Part shown: one piece after another, positions 19,956-30,577 of the stretch
How positions within the stretch are numbered: position 1 is the stretch's first letter
Layout: each line of letters opens with the position of its first letter
Assembly (NCBI GenBank): GCA_035524275.1
Contig: DATKPC010000003.1
Location: forward strand, 8,942-72,941
Length of the DNA stretch: 64,000 nt
Direction: 5' to 3'
Origin: DATKPC01 sp035524275
GTDB taxonomy: Bacteria > Pseudomonadota > Gammaproteobacteria > Burkholderiales > Burkholderiaceae_F
Program-made: the position numbers and the translations under genes
Notes under the pieces: model-generated
What the model was told of the DNA's origin: nothing
The model's database searches: none
Seen by the model: the letters and a program-made list of their open reading frames with translations, nothing else

Positions 19956-21326
19956 CTAGACCCACTCGCACTCGCAGGTGAAATGACGCAGCAGCTTCGG
20001 CTGCTTCGTGATCCGCACGCCGCGAATGCTGGCGACCTTGGCCTTCAGCTCGGTGATCACCTCCGCCGCGTAGTCGAAATGCGACTGCGTGTACATCCGG
20101 CGCGGGAATGCCAGCCGAACCAGTTCCATCGCGTGGTAGGTCTCGGTACCGTCGTCGAGCCGCTTGCCGAACATCACCGAACCGATCTCGACCCCGCGGA
20201 TGCCGCCCTCGAGGTAAAGCGCGTTGCACAGCGCCCACGCCGGATAGTGCGCGACGGGCATGTCGGGCAGCACCGTCCGCGCGTCGATGTACACCGCGTG
20301 TCCGCCGGTCGGCTTGACGAAGCCGATGCCGGCGGCTTCCAGGCGTTCGCCGAGGTACTCGGCCGTGCGCAGACGGTAGCGCAGGTAGTCCTCCTGCATC
20401 CCCTCTTCCAGGCCGACGGCGAGCGCCTCGAGGTCGCGCCCGGCCAGCCCGCCGTAGGTCGGGAACCCTTCGGTCAGGATCAGCAGGTTGCGCACGGCGT
20501 CCATCCACTCGTCGCGGCGCAACACGATGAAGCCGCCGATGTTCACCATGCCGTCCTTCTTCGCGCTCATCGTCGCGCCGTCGGCGTACGAGAACATCTC
20601 CTGCGCGATCGCGCGGATCGAGGCGTTCTCGTAGCCCGGCTCGCGCATCTTGATGAACATCGCGTTCTCGGCGAAGCGGCAGACGTCCATGATCAGCGGC
20701 TTGCCGTGGCGCTTCAGCAGCGCGGCATAGGCGCGGATGTTGGCGAGCGAGACCGGCTGCCCGCCCCCGGTGTTGTTGGTCACGGTGATCATCCCGAACG
20801 GGATCCGGTCGCCGTGCTCCGCCAGCACCGCCTCGGCGCGCTCGAGGTCGATGTTCCCCTTGAAGGGATGCGGATGGGCGGGTTGCAGCCCTTCGCGGAT
20901 CACGAGGTCCATCGCCTCGACGCCCAGGTACTCGAAGTTGGCGCGCGTCGTGTCGAAGTGGCAGTTGTTCGGGACGAGCTGCCCCTTCGTGCAGACGGCC
21001 GTGAACAGGACCTTCTCGGCCGCGCGGCCCTGGTGCGTCGGGACGAAGTGCGGCATCCCGGTGAGGTCGCGGATGACCTTTTCCAGCCGGTAGTAGCTGC
21101 GCGCGCCGGCGTAGCTTTCGTCGCCTTCCATGATCGCGCCCCATTGGCGCGACGACATGGCGCCGGTGCCGGAATCCGTGAGCCAGTCGATCAGCACGTC
21201 CTCCGCGCGCAGCTTGAAGACGTTGAGCTTCGCGTCCTGCAGCAGCCGTTCGCGCTCGGCGCGGGTCGTCATGCGGATCGGTTCGATGCACTTGATCCGG
21301 AACGGTTCGATCATCGTCTTGGGCAT
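19956..21326 (-). CDS. tnaA: Tryptophanase (beta-eliminating PLP enzyme of the TnaA/TPL family)
   Basis: A 456-residue enzyme of the tryptophanase/tyrosine phenol-lyase group. The PLP lysine is Lys257 in SAKKDGM; THQGR and LTDSGTGAMS are also present. Three positions separate the two activities. Tyrosine phenol-lyase has Thr124, Arg381 and Phe448; here the equivalents are Asp125 (HFDTT), Ile (in RGVEIGS) and His448 (LRHFT), as in tryptophanase. It should therefore split tryptophan into indole, pyruvate and ammonia. The length and the early QWGAIMEGDESYAG block are closer to tyrosine phenol-lyase. No TnaC-like leader is seen in the 92 bp before the start. Confidence 0.82.
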   Translation of the reverse strand: MPKTMIEPFRIKCIEPIRMTTRAERERLLQDAKLNVFKLRAEDVLIDWLTDSGTGAMSSRQWGAIMEGDESYAGARSYYRLEKVIRDLTGMPHFVPTHQGRAAEKVLFTAVCTKGQLVPNNCHFDTTRANFEYLGVEAMDLVIREGLQPAHPHPFKGNIDLERAEAVLAEHGDRIPFGMITVTNNTGGGQPVSLANIRAYAALLKRHGKPLIMDVCRFAENAMFIKMREPGYENASIRAIAQEMFSYADGATMSAKKDGMVNIGGFIVLRRDEWMDAVRNLLILTEGFPTYGGLAGRDLEALAVGLEEGMQEDYLRYRLRTAEYLGERLEAAGIGFVKPTGGHAVYIDARTVLPDMPVAHYPAWALCNALYLEGGIRGVEIGSVMFGKRLDDGTETYHAMELVRLAFPRRMYTQSHFDYAAEVITELKAKVASIRGVRITKQPKLLRHFTCECEWV

Positions 21327-21418
21327 GGCGGCGCACCCCGGCAGGAATGGGCGACCAAGCTAGCACCGGTGGCCGCGGCGCGGTGTCGGTTTTTTCCAAC
21401 GCCGAACGCGCGCCGCGG

Positions 21419-24400
21419 TCAGTCGTCGTCGACGTGGACCGGCGCGAGGTTGTCCTCCGAATTGCGGTCGATCCGCCGGTTGAACGGGTCGACGCCGGCG
21501 AACCGGGGACGCGCGTCGACCGTGACGCGGACGACCTGCGATCCGCTCGCGAGCTGTCGGCGCTGCAGCATCAGGATCGACGAGGCGTCGAAATCGCGGC
21601 GCCCCGGCTCGGCGCTGAAGACCCCGACGTCGAAGGCTTCGGCGAGCGGCGCTTCGGTTTCGTGCCCGACGCCGTCGGCGTAGAACTTCCGCGCGTCGAT
21701 CGTGAAGGCCACGTCGTAGCGGCCGTCGGGGCGACGCCGCGCGTGCGCGTCGCGTGCGCGGGCGTCGTACAGCGTGATGCGCTCGAGCAGGTCGGCGACC
21801 AGCTCCTCGTGCCCGGGCCCCGCGTGCTCGCGCAGCAGCCACAGGAAATCGCGCGCGTTCGGATACGGCGCGGCCTTGAACGCGAACCGCGCGAGGAGGT
21901 CGCGCAGCGTCGCGTCGACGACGTCGACGCCGAGCGATTCGCGCAGCCACGTCATCGCGAGGGTCGCCTTGCGGTAGTGGATGTACGGCTGGTCCTCGAC
22001 GCGCGCCAGCGGCAGCTCCTCGACCGCCTCGCCACCGCGCTCGCGCAGGTAGCGGTCGAGCTCGTACTTGAGGAACTTGCGGACCTGCTCGCGGCCCGCG
22101 ACCTGCTCCATCGCGAGCAGCGCCGAGTACTGCGCGAGGCTCTCGACGAGCATCGTGGCGCCCTGCTGGTCGGCCGGGACGAGCTGGTGGCCCCACCACT
22201 GGTGGGCGATCTCGTGCGCCGTCACGTAGGTGACCATGTCGATCCGCTCCGGGTCGTCGTCCTCGAGGAAGATGAAGCCGATCGATTCGGAGTACGGGAC
22301 CGTGTTCGCGAAGGACTGCGCGAAGGCTTCGTAGCCCGGGAATTCGACGATCCGCGCCTGCTTGAACTGGTAGGGCGAGAACTCGCGGCTGAACAGCTGC
22401 AGCGACAGCTTCATCGCGTCGAGCATCCGCTGGACGTTGTAGCCGTGTCGCGGATCGTAGTAGACCGCGAGATCGACGTCGCGCCAATGCGACCGGGCCA
22501 CCGCGTAGCGCGCCGACTGGATCGAAAAGAAATGGATGATCGGCGTATCGGTCCGGAAACGCACGGTTCGCCGCCCGTCGGCCGTCTCGTCGGAGACCAC
22601 GGTCCCCGGCGCGATCGGCGTCTGGTCCGCGTCGGTCGTCACGCTGATCTGCGCAACGACCCAGTCGCTGTCGTGCCGCAGCGCATTGAAGGCCCGCGCG
22701 CCGTCGTCCTCCAGCTTCGCCGGTCGCAGCTCCGCCGGCAGCCCGTACTTTCGGCGCTTGTTGCGGTCGACGAGGAGGCGCTCGCGGCTCATTCCGATCA
22801 GCGGCGCCAGGTCGAAGTTGTCGAGGAAGGTCCCGTTCTCGACGATCCGGGTGTAGGGCCGATCGTTCTCGAAGCCGCGGCGCTCGATATGGGTCCGGAA
22901 GCCGAGTGTCCGCCGTTCGCCCGGGGCGAGCGGCGTCGGCAGGCGATAGATCCGATAGTTCATGCTGCCGTAGTCGCGCTCGAGCACGGCGCCCGGAAGG
23001 TCGACGGCATCCAGTTCGAGCGGCTGCAGCCAGCGCAGGTGCAGCGTGTCGATCGGCGCCGCGGTACGGTTCTCGATCGTGTAGCTGCCGCGAACGCCGA
23101 CGCGCGTCTCGCGCGGGTGCAGGTCGACGTCGAGAGTGACCGCGACGATCCGCGGCTGCGGAATCGCCGCGTAGGGCAGCAGCGTGCGCTCGTAGTCGGC
23201 GAGCCTGCGGTCGGCGAGCGGCGCCGGCTCGTAGCGGTTCTCGATGTTCGTGTTGACGTAGATCCACGCGCCGAGGCCCGCCCAGCCCGCGCCGACGACG
23301 CCGAGCGCGACGCCGACCGGTCCGGCGAGCCGCGCGGGCAGCCGCCGCAGGCGCGGCCGCAGCGCGATCGTCGCGCCGCGCCGCCACAGCGCGAGCGCCC
23401 ACAGCGCCAGCGCGGCGGCGGCGGCGGTCCAGTAGGCCTGGAACCAGGCGCGCCCGATCCAGAATCGCCCCATCCCGTTCATGTCCGACAGCGGGACCGA
23501 CGGCACGCCGGCGTAGTTGTAGAGGTTGTGCTCGAAGCCGGCGGCGTTCAGGCTGACGCTGGCGACGAGGTAGACGAGCATCACCGCCCAGCCGACGAAC
23601 TTGCCCGGGACGAGCACCTGGACGAACAGCGACAGGACCGCGAGCTGCGCCGCCGTCACGGTGCCCGGCACGACGAACCACAGCAGGTAGCGCTCCAGCT
23701 CGAGGCGCGCGCCGCCTTTCAGGAGCTGCACGGCGATGCCGCCCAGGCTCGCGCTTGCGTAGGCCGCGGCGAGGACGAGCGTGACCGCGAGAAGCTTCGG
23801 CGCGAGGTGAGTCCAGTCCGGCGCCGCGGTCGCGTCGACGATCTCGTGGATGCGGCGCTCGCGGTCGCGCCACGCCAGTTCGCCGCCGTAATAGATCGCC
23901 ATGATGATCGGGAACAGCGTGAAGGAGCCGGTCAGCGAATCGACCATCAGCCGCGTGACCGGATGCACGTCGCCGCCGTAGACCTGGCCGGCGAACCACA
24001 GCGACGCCGCGGCGCTCAGCGCGCCGATGCCGTTCAACGCCAGGAACGCGGGGCCGCGAACGATCGTCGAGAACTCGATGCGTGCGAGCGCCAGCGCGGA
24101 CGCGAGCGCGGCGCCGCGACCCGGCGCTGGCCGTTGCGCGAGCGGCCGCGGTCGGCTCGGCGCCACTGCGCTCGCGGCCCTTGCGGCGAACGGCGGGGCC
24201 GCCTTGCCGGCGCGCTCCGCGAACCGGAATCGGGCCGCCGCCAGCGCGAAGACGGCCACCGCCATCGTCAACCACAGCACACGGTTCGCCAGCAGCAGGC
24301 CGGTCAGCGGCGGCAGCGACGCGTTGCGCTCGGTCGCCGTCCAGTACTTCGTCGCCTTGCCGATCGCCGACCGCGCGAAGGGATCGAGGAGCGCCGCGAT

Positions 24401-25033
24401 GTCGTCGAAGCGCGCGTCGCGCAGCGCCGAGCGCGCCACCGCGTAGGCGACCAGCAGCGCGACGGCGCCGACGTAGGTCCAGGCGAGCGAGCGGGTCGCC
24501 GTCGCGAGCGCGAGGCAGAATGCGGTCAGCAGCAGCAGCGTCGGCATCCCGTAGGCGACGAGCGCCACGACGTAGTCGAGCGGATGGAACGGCCCAACGC
24601 GCTCCGGATCCAGCCACGGCATCCGCGAGCCGAGCGCGATCGCCAGGGGCACGGTTGCGAGCAGCAGGAGGCACGCCGCGCTGGCGCCCAGCCATCGGCC
24701 GACCAGGTAGGACGGCGCACGCAGGCGCGTCGCCTGCAGGATCGGGGCGAAGCCGGTCTCGTCGTCGCGCAGTACGGCCTGCGCGACGACGGCGACGACG
24801 ACGAACGTCGACATCACGGCCATCGTCATCAGCGTCTCCAGGATCGCGTACGGCGAATCGACGTGCACGTTGCCCCGCGCGCCGATCTGGATCTCGTCGA
24901 TGGTGACGGAGCCGAACGTCAGCAGGAAGAAGATCGCGCAGCCGACGAGCAGCGCCGGATTGCGGAGCTGGTAGCGGAACTCGAACGCCGCCACGTGGCC
25001 CAGCATCCCGCCGGCGCGCGCCGCGCCGCTCAT
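21419..25033 (-). CDS. ABC transporter permease fused to an M1-family metallopeptidase
   Basis: A 1204-residue fusion. Residues 1 to about 580 hold many hydrophobic segments in two ABC-2-like permease halves. The C-terminal half is an extracytoplasmic M1 aminopeptidase-like domain with zinc motif HEIAHQWWGH (His940, Glu941, His944) and third ligand Glu964 in LVESLAQY. The gap between the second His and the last Glu is 19 residues, one more than in the common HExxH-X18-E. A likely catalytic tyrosine is in EDQPYIHYRKAT. The ATG overlaps the ATPase gene stop by 4 bp, so the two form a transporter-protease complex. The substrate is unknown. Confidence 0.87.
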   Translation of the reverse strand: MSGAARAGGMLGHVAAFEFRYQLRNPALLVGCAIFFLLTFGSVTIDEIQIGARGNVHVDSPYAILETLMTMAVMSTFVVVAVVAQAVLRDDETGFAPILQATRLRAPSYLVGRWLGASAACLLLLATVPLAIALGSRMPWLDPERVGPFHPLDYVVALVAYGMPTLLLLTAFCLALATATRSLAWTYVGAVALLVAYAVARSALRDARFDDIAALLDPFARSAIGKATKYWTATERNASLPPLTGLLLANRVLWLTMAVAVFALAAARFRFAERAGKAAPPFAARAASAVAPSRPRPLAQRPAPGRGAALASALALARIEFSTIVRGPAFLALNGIGALSAAASLWFAGQVYGGDVHPVTRLMVDSLTGSFTLFPIIMAIYYGGELAWRDRERRIHEIVDATAAPDWTHLAPKLLAVTLVLAAAYASASLGGIAVQLLKGGARLELERYLLWFVVPGTVTAAQLAVLSLFVQVLVPGKFVGWAVMLVYLVASVSLNAAGFEHNLYNYAGVPSVPLSDMNGMGRFWIGRAWFQAYWTAAAAALALWALALWRRGATIALRPRLRRLPARLAGPVGVALGVVGAGWAGLGAWIYVNTNIENRYEPAPLADRRLADYERTLLPYAAIPQPRIVAVTLDVDLHPRETRVGVRGSYTIENRTAAPIDTLHLRWLQPLELDAVDLPGAVLERDYGSMNYRIYRLPTPLAPGERRTLGFRTHIERRGFENDRPYTRIVENGTFLDNFDLAPLIGMSRERLLVDRNKRRKYGLPAELRPAKLEDDGARAFNALRHDSDWVVAQISVTTDADQTPIAPGTVVSDETADGRRTVRFRTDTPIIHFFSIQSARYAVARSHWRDVDLAVYYDPRHGYNVQRMLDAMKLSLQLFSREFSPYQFKQARIVEFPGYEAFAQSFANTVPYSESIGFIFLEDDDPERIDMVTYVTAHEIAHQWWGHQLVPADQQGATMLVESLAQYSALLAMEQVAGREQVRKFLKYELDRYLRERGGEAVEELPLARVEDQPYIHYRKATLAMTWLRESLGVDVVDATLRDLLARFAFKAAPYPNARDFLWLLREHAGPGHEELVADLLERITLYDARARDAHARRRPDGRYDVAFTIDARKFYADGVGHETEAPLAEAFDVGVFSAEPGRRDFDASSILMLQRRQLASGSQVVRVTVDARPRFAGVDPFNRRIDRNSEDNLAPVHVDDD

Positions 25034-25923
25034 GACGCGCCGTCCGTTTCGTTGCGGCGCTGCGCGCGCAGCGTCGCGAAGTAGACGTCGGTCAGCGACG
25101 CCTCGCACGGCTCGAAGCCGGCGCCGGGCGGCGCGTCGGCGACGACGCGGATCTCGGTGCGGCCCTCGCGCAGCCGGGTCGCGATGACGTCGCAGGAGGC
25201 GCGCCACTGCGCCAGCGCAGCGCGCTCGACGGTCCGGCGCCAGATCCGTCCGTGCAGTGCGGCGACGAGATCGCCCGGCGCGCCGGCCAGCGCGATGCGC
25301 CCGCCGGCGAGCAGCGCGACGCGCGGGCACAGTTCGGCGACGTCGTCGACGATGTGCGTCGACAGGATGACGACGACCGATTCGCCGATTTCGGCGAGCA
25401 GGTTGTTGAAGCGGCTCCGCTCCTCCGGGTCGAGGCCGGCGGTCGGTTCGTCGACGATGACGAGCCGCGGGTTGCCCAGCAGCGCCTGCGCGATGCCGAA
25501 CCGCTGGCGCATGCCGCCGGAGTAGGCCGCGACCGCCTGGCGCCGGACGTCCCACAGGTTGACCTGGACGAGCAGCCGCTCGACCGCATCGCGCCGCTCG
25601 CCGCGGTTCGACAGGCCCTTGAGGATCGCCAGGTGGTCGAGCAGATCGAGCGCCGAAATGCGCGGATAGACGCCGAAGTCCTGCGGCAGGTAGCCGAGGC
25701 TCGCGCGCAGGCGCTGCGGCTCGCGCAGCGCGTCGACGCCGTCGAACCGGATCGAGCCGCTCGTCGGCATCTGCAATGTTGCAATGCAGCGCATCAGTGT
25801 CGACTTGCCGGCGCCGTTCGGCCCGAGCAGGCCGAACATCCCACGCGGAATCTCGAGCGACACGCCGTCGAGCGCCCGCGCGCCGCCGGCGTAGTCGTGC
25901 GTCAGGTTGGCGATGGACAGCAT
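25030..25923 (-). CDS. ABC transporter ATP-binding protein
   Basis: A 297-residue ATPase. Walker A is GPNGAGKST (about residues 34-42), the Q-loop is YLPQDFGVYP, the signature is YSGGMRQR, Walker B is RLVIVDEPTAGLDP, and the switch histidine is in LSTHIVDD. The domain order fits ABC-2 type exporters. It is the partner of the permease-peptidase fusion, whose start overlaps its stop. The gene is divergent from acoR, with 282 bp between the starts. Confidence 0.92.
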   Translation of the reverse strand: MLSIANLTHDYAGGARALDGVSLEIPRGMFGLLGPNGAGKSTLMRCIATLQMPTSGSIRFDGVDALREPQRLRASLGYLPQDFGVYPRISALDLLDHLAILKGLSNRGERRDAVERLLVQVNLWDVRRQAVAAYSGGMRQRFGIAQALLGNPRLVIVDEPTAGLDPEERSRFNNLLAEIGESVVVILSTHIVDDVAELCPRVALLAGGRIALAGAPGDLVAALHGRIWRRTVERAALAQWRASCDVIATRLREGRTEIRVVADAPPGAGFEPCEASLTDVYFATLRAQRRNETDGAS

Positions 25924-26205
25924 CGTGGCGATCCCCCCGTTTCGGCTAGTCCGATCGCTCGACTCTACGGGGGCGGAGCCTGGCGCGCGCCGGCCGTGTG
26001 ACGGAGCGGCGAAATGCGGTGTTGGACGGCGCGACCGCGTGGATGGGCGGGAACGCGCGACGCGTCCCGCAAGGCCGCCAGCCCTCCGCGTCGAACCTTG
26101 ACCCCCCTGGCCCTAGGCCGCATCCTCTGCGGCCATGTCGGGCGGCGCCGATGCGAATGGCGGGCCGACCCGTCGCGGCCCAGACCGCCGAGCAGGAGAC
26201 CTCCG

Positions 26206-28188
<1,983 letters not shown>

Positions 28189-28251
28189 CAGGACGTCGCC
28201 GGCAGGCCCGGTCGTCGCGCGCGGAGCGCACCGCGCTCGACGGGCTGCCGC

Positions 28252-28275
28252 GGTGTGACACCGTGTGCGATACAC
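28252..28275. promoter_or_regulatory. Two adjacent palindromes, probable AcoR upstream activating sites
   Basis: GGTGTGACACC (28252-28262) is a perfect 11-bp palindrome, followed at once by GTGTGCGATACAC (28263-28275), a GTGT-N5-ACAC palindrome. They lie about 140-165 bp before the -24 element, the usual distance for enhancer-like sites. Binding by AcoR is inferred from position and symmetry. Confidence 0.5.
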
Positions 28276-28290
28276 CTGTCCCACTGTAAC

Positions 28291-28307
28291 GCCCGGCGGT
28301 GCCGGGC
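28291..28307 (+). terminator. Short GC hairpin downstream of acoR
   Basis: A perfect 7-bp stem GCCCGGC/GCCGGGC with a 3-nt loop lies about 100 bp after the acoR stop. No T-run follows. It could end acoR transcription or be incidental. Confidence 0.3.
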
Positions 28308-28415
28308 GGCCGGCGCACCGCGCTGCAGCGCCGCAGCGCGGTGCCCGCGCGTGATCAGGCACTTGCGCGATTCCGGTGGACTTCGCGGCTGCGTTGCAAC
28401 AAGCCACCTCGAAGG

Positions 28416-28431
28416 TGGTACGGGCATTGCA
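28416..28431 (+). promoter_or_regulatory. Sigma-54 (-24/-12) promoter of the acoXABC operon
   Basis: TGGTACGGGCATTGCA matches the sigma-54 consensus TGGCACG-N4-TTGCA with one mismatch (T for C), with GG and GC exactly 10 bp apart. It is about 65 bp before the acoX GTG and downstream of acoR, whose product is a sigma-54 activator. Confidence 0.8.
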
Positions 28432-28495
28432 CACCCGATTCCCCGCGCCGTTGCGCGGCAACGGGCAGGCCGCCGAGGATCCGGGGGAGGACAGC

Positions 28496-29563
28496 GTGGC
28501 ACAAGCCACCGCAACACCGTGTGTCGGGATCATCGCCAACCCGGTGTCGGCGCGCGACATCCGGCGCGTCATCGCGAATGCGAGCAACCTGCAGACCGCC
28601 GACCGCGTCAACATCGTGCTGCGGCTGCTGTCGACGCTCGCTGCGCTCGGGGTCGGGCGCGTGCTGATGATGCCGGACCGCAGCGGCATCCGCGCGATGC
28701 TCTCGCGGCACCTGAAGCGCGAATCCAACCTGCATCACAACGCGTTCCCGCAGGTCGACTTCCTGGAGTTCGAGCCGACCGCGACGGTCGAGGACACGCT
28801 GCGCGCCGCGCGCGAGATGCGCGCCGCAGGCGTCGGCGCGATCGTCGTGCTCGGCGGCGACGGGACGCATCGGGCCGTCGTGCGCGAATGCGGCGACGTC
28901 CCGATCGCCGGGTTGTCGACGGGGACGAACAACGCGTTCCCGGAGATGCGCGAGTCGACGATCGCCGCGATGGCGGTCGCGCTGCACGCGACCGGGCGCC
29001 TGGACCGCGAGCAGGCGCTGGCGCCGAACAAGCTGCTCGAGGTCTCGATCGAGGAAGGCGCGCGGCGCGACATCGCGATCGTCGACGCGGTGATCTCGCA
29101 CGAGACCGTCGTCGGCGCGCGCGCGCTGTGGAAGGCCGAGAGCCTGGCCGCCGTGTACCTGAGCTTCGCCGACCCGCAGGCGATCGGCCTGTCGAGCATC
29201 GGTGCGCTGCTGCATCCGGTCGGGCGGCGCGACGCCGGCGGCCTCGCGGTCGAGCTGGCGAACGACCCGCGCCGCGCCCGCTTCGCGCTGCGGGCGCCGA
29301 TCGCGCCCGGGATGCTGCGCGACATCGGGATCGCCGGCTGGGAGCCGATGGCGGCCGGCCGCGCGTTCGCGGTGACCGCGCAGGCCGGCATCGTCGCGCT
29401 CGACGGCGAGCGCGAGATGGCATTCAAGAGCGGCGAGCGCGTGACCGTCACGCTGCGAGAGAACGCTTTCTACACGGTGGACGTGGCCCGCTGCATGCGC
29501 AACGCCGCGCAGCTCGGCCTGCTTCGCCAAACCCCGCCCGACGTCGACCGACCGGCCCACTGA
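28496..29563 (+). CDS. acoX: AcoX-like ATP-NAD kinase-fold protein
   Basis: I use the GTG at 28496, which has GGGGGAGGA just upstream and leads into the family start AQATATPCVGIIANPVSARD; this gives 355 residues. The earlier ATG at 28376 would lie before the sigma-54 promoter and is not plausible. The NAD-kinase-like motif VVLGGDGTHRAVVRE and STGTNNAFPE are visible. AcoX is encoded first in many acetoin operons, but its role in acetoin breakdown is not settled. The gene is 13 bp before acoA. Confidence 0.88.
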   Translation: MAQATATPCVGIIANPVSARDIRRVIANASNLQTADRVNIVLRLLSTLAALGVGRVLMMPDRSGIRAMLSRHLKRESNLHHNAFPQVDFLEFEPTATVEDTLRAAREMRAAGVGAIVVLGGDGTHRAVVRECGDVPIAGLSTGTNNAFPEMRESTIAAMAVALHATGRLDREQALAPNKLLEVSIEEGARRDIAIVDAVISHETVVGARALWKAESLAAVYLSFADPQAIGLSSIGALLHPVGRRDAGGLAVELANDPRRARFALRAPIAPGMLRDIGIAGWEPMAAGRAFAVTAQAGIVALDGEREMAFKSGERVTVTLRENAFYTVDVARCMRNAAQLGLLRQTPPDVDRPAH

Positions 29564-29576
29564 GGAGACCAGCACC

Positions 29577-30560
29577 ATGACAGGCAACGCGTTACCGCTC
29601 ACGAAGGCAGAGCTTCTGAAGGCCTACCGCACGATGCGCACGATCCGCGAGTTCGAGGAGCGGCTCCACGTCGACTTCGGTCGCGGCGACATACCCGGCT
29701 TCGTGCACCTGTACGCCGGCGAGGAGGCCGCCGGGACCGGGATCATGATGCACCTGCACGACGGCGACCGCATCGCGAGCACGCATCGCGGCCACGGCCA
29801 CTGCATCGCGAAGGGCGTGGACGTCGTCGAGATGATGAAGGAGATCTACGGCAAGAAGGGCGGCTCGTGCCACGGCAAGGGCGGCTCGATGCACATCGCC
29901 GACCTGTCCAAGGGCATGATGGGCGCGAACGGGATCCTCGGCGCCGGTGCGCCGCTCGCCTGCGGCGCCGCGCTCGCGGCGAAGTTCCGCGGCAAGGGCG
30001 AGATCGCGATCAGCTTCGTCGGCGACGGCGCGAGCAACCAGGGCACGTTCCTCGAGAGCCTGAACCTCGCCGCGGTCTGGAACCTGCCGGTGATCTTCGT
30101 CGTCGAGAACAACGGCTACGCGGAGTCGACCTCGCGCAAGTACGGCGTCGCGGTCGATTCGTACGTCGACCGCGCCGCCGGCTTCGGCATGCCGGGCATC
30201 AGCGTCGACGGCACGGACTTCTTCGCCGTCCACGAGTCCGCCGGCGAGGTCATCCGCCGCGCGCGCGAAGGCGGCGGGCCGTCGCTGCTCGAGTGCGAGA
30301 TGGTCCGCTTCCACGGGCACTTCGAGGGCGACGCGCAGACGTATCGCGGCCAGGGCGAGCTGGAGGACATCCGCTTCAACAAGGATTGCCTGAAGAAGTT
30401 CACGGCGGCCGTCACGTCGACCGGGCTGATCGGCGCGGCGGAGCTGCAGTCGATCGACAAGGAGGTGCTGGCGTTGATCGAGGACGCCGTGAAGCAGGCC
30501 AAGGCCGCCCCGCTGCCGACCGCCGCCGACCTCATGACCGACGTCTACGTCTCGTACTGA
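29577..30560 (+). CDS. acoA: Acetoin dehydrogenase E1 component, alpha subunit
   Basis: A 327-residue thiamine diphosphate-dependent E1 alpha subunit. The ThDP-binding motif is GDGASNQGTFLESLNLAAVWNLPVIF-like, from GDGA to the NN of VVENNGYAES. The lead-in GGSCHGKGGSMHI and MMGANGILGAGAPLACGAAL are typical of AcoA. With AcoB it cleaves acetoin to acetaldehyde and an acetyl group passed to the lipoyl arm of AcoC. SD GGAG precedes the ATG, and acoB follows after 17 bp. Confidence 0.94.
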   Translation: MTGNALPLTKAELLKAYRTMRTIREFEERLHVDFGRGDIPGFVHLYAGEEAAGTGIMMHLHDGDRIASTHRGHGHCIAKGVDVVEMMKEIYGKKGGSCHGKGGSMHIADLSKGMMGANGILGAGAPLACGAALAAKFRGKGEIAISFVGDGASNQGTFLESLNLAAVWNLPVIFVVENNGYAESTSRKYGVAVDSYVDRAAGFGMPGISVDGTDFFAVHESAGEVIRRAREGGGPSLLECEMVRFHGHFEGDAQTYRGQGELEDIRFNKDCLKKFTAAVTSTGLIGAAELQSIDKEVLALIEDAVKQAKAAPLPTAADLMTDVYVSY

Positions 30561-30577
30561 TTCGAGGAGCACATCCG

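Larger units (their letters stand above)
28189..28495. other. acoR-acoX intergenic control region
   Basis: This 307-bp region holds no gene. It contains two adjacent palindromes (28252-28275), a GC hairpin (28291-28307) and a sigma-54 type promoter (28416-28431), and ends with the ribosome site of acoX. The arrangement is that of an activator-dependent sigma-54 promoter. Confidence 0.7.

Noticed and set aside
21327..21418. A TnaC-like leader peptide before tnaA
   Set aside because: The 92-bp gap has no short frame with a conserved Trp and Pro arrangement as in TnaC.
21347..25084. A 1245-codon open frame antisense to the permease-peptidase fusion
   Set aside because: The composition is Arg, Asp, Val and Glu rich with no domain or ribosome site. 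It is a GC-codon shadow of the real gene.
28376..28495. Extended N-terminus of AcoX from an ATG at 28376
   Set aside because: The sigma-54 promoter lies inside this stretch, and the GTG at 28496 has a good ribosome site and the family start.
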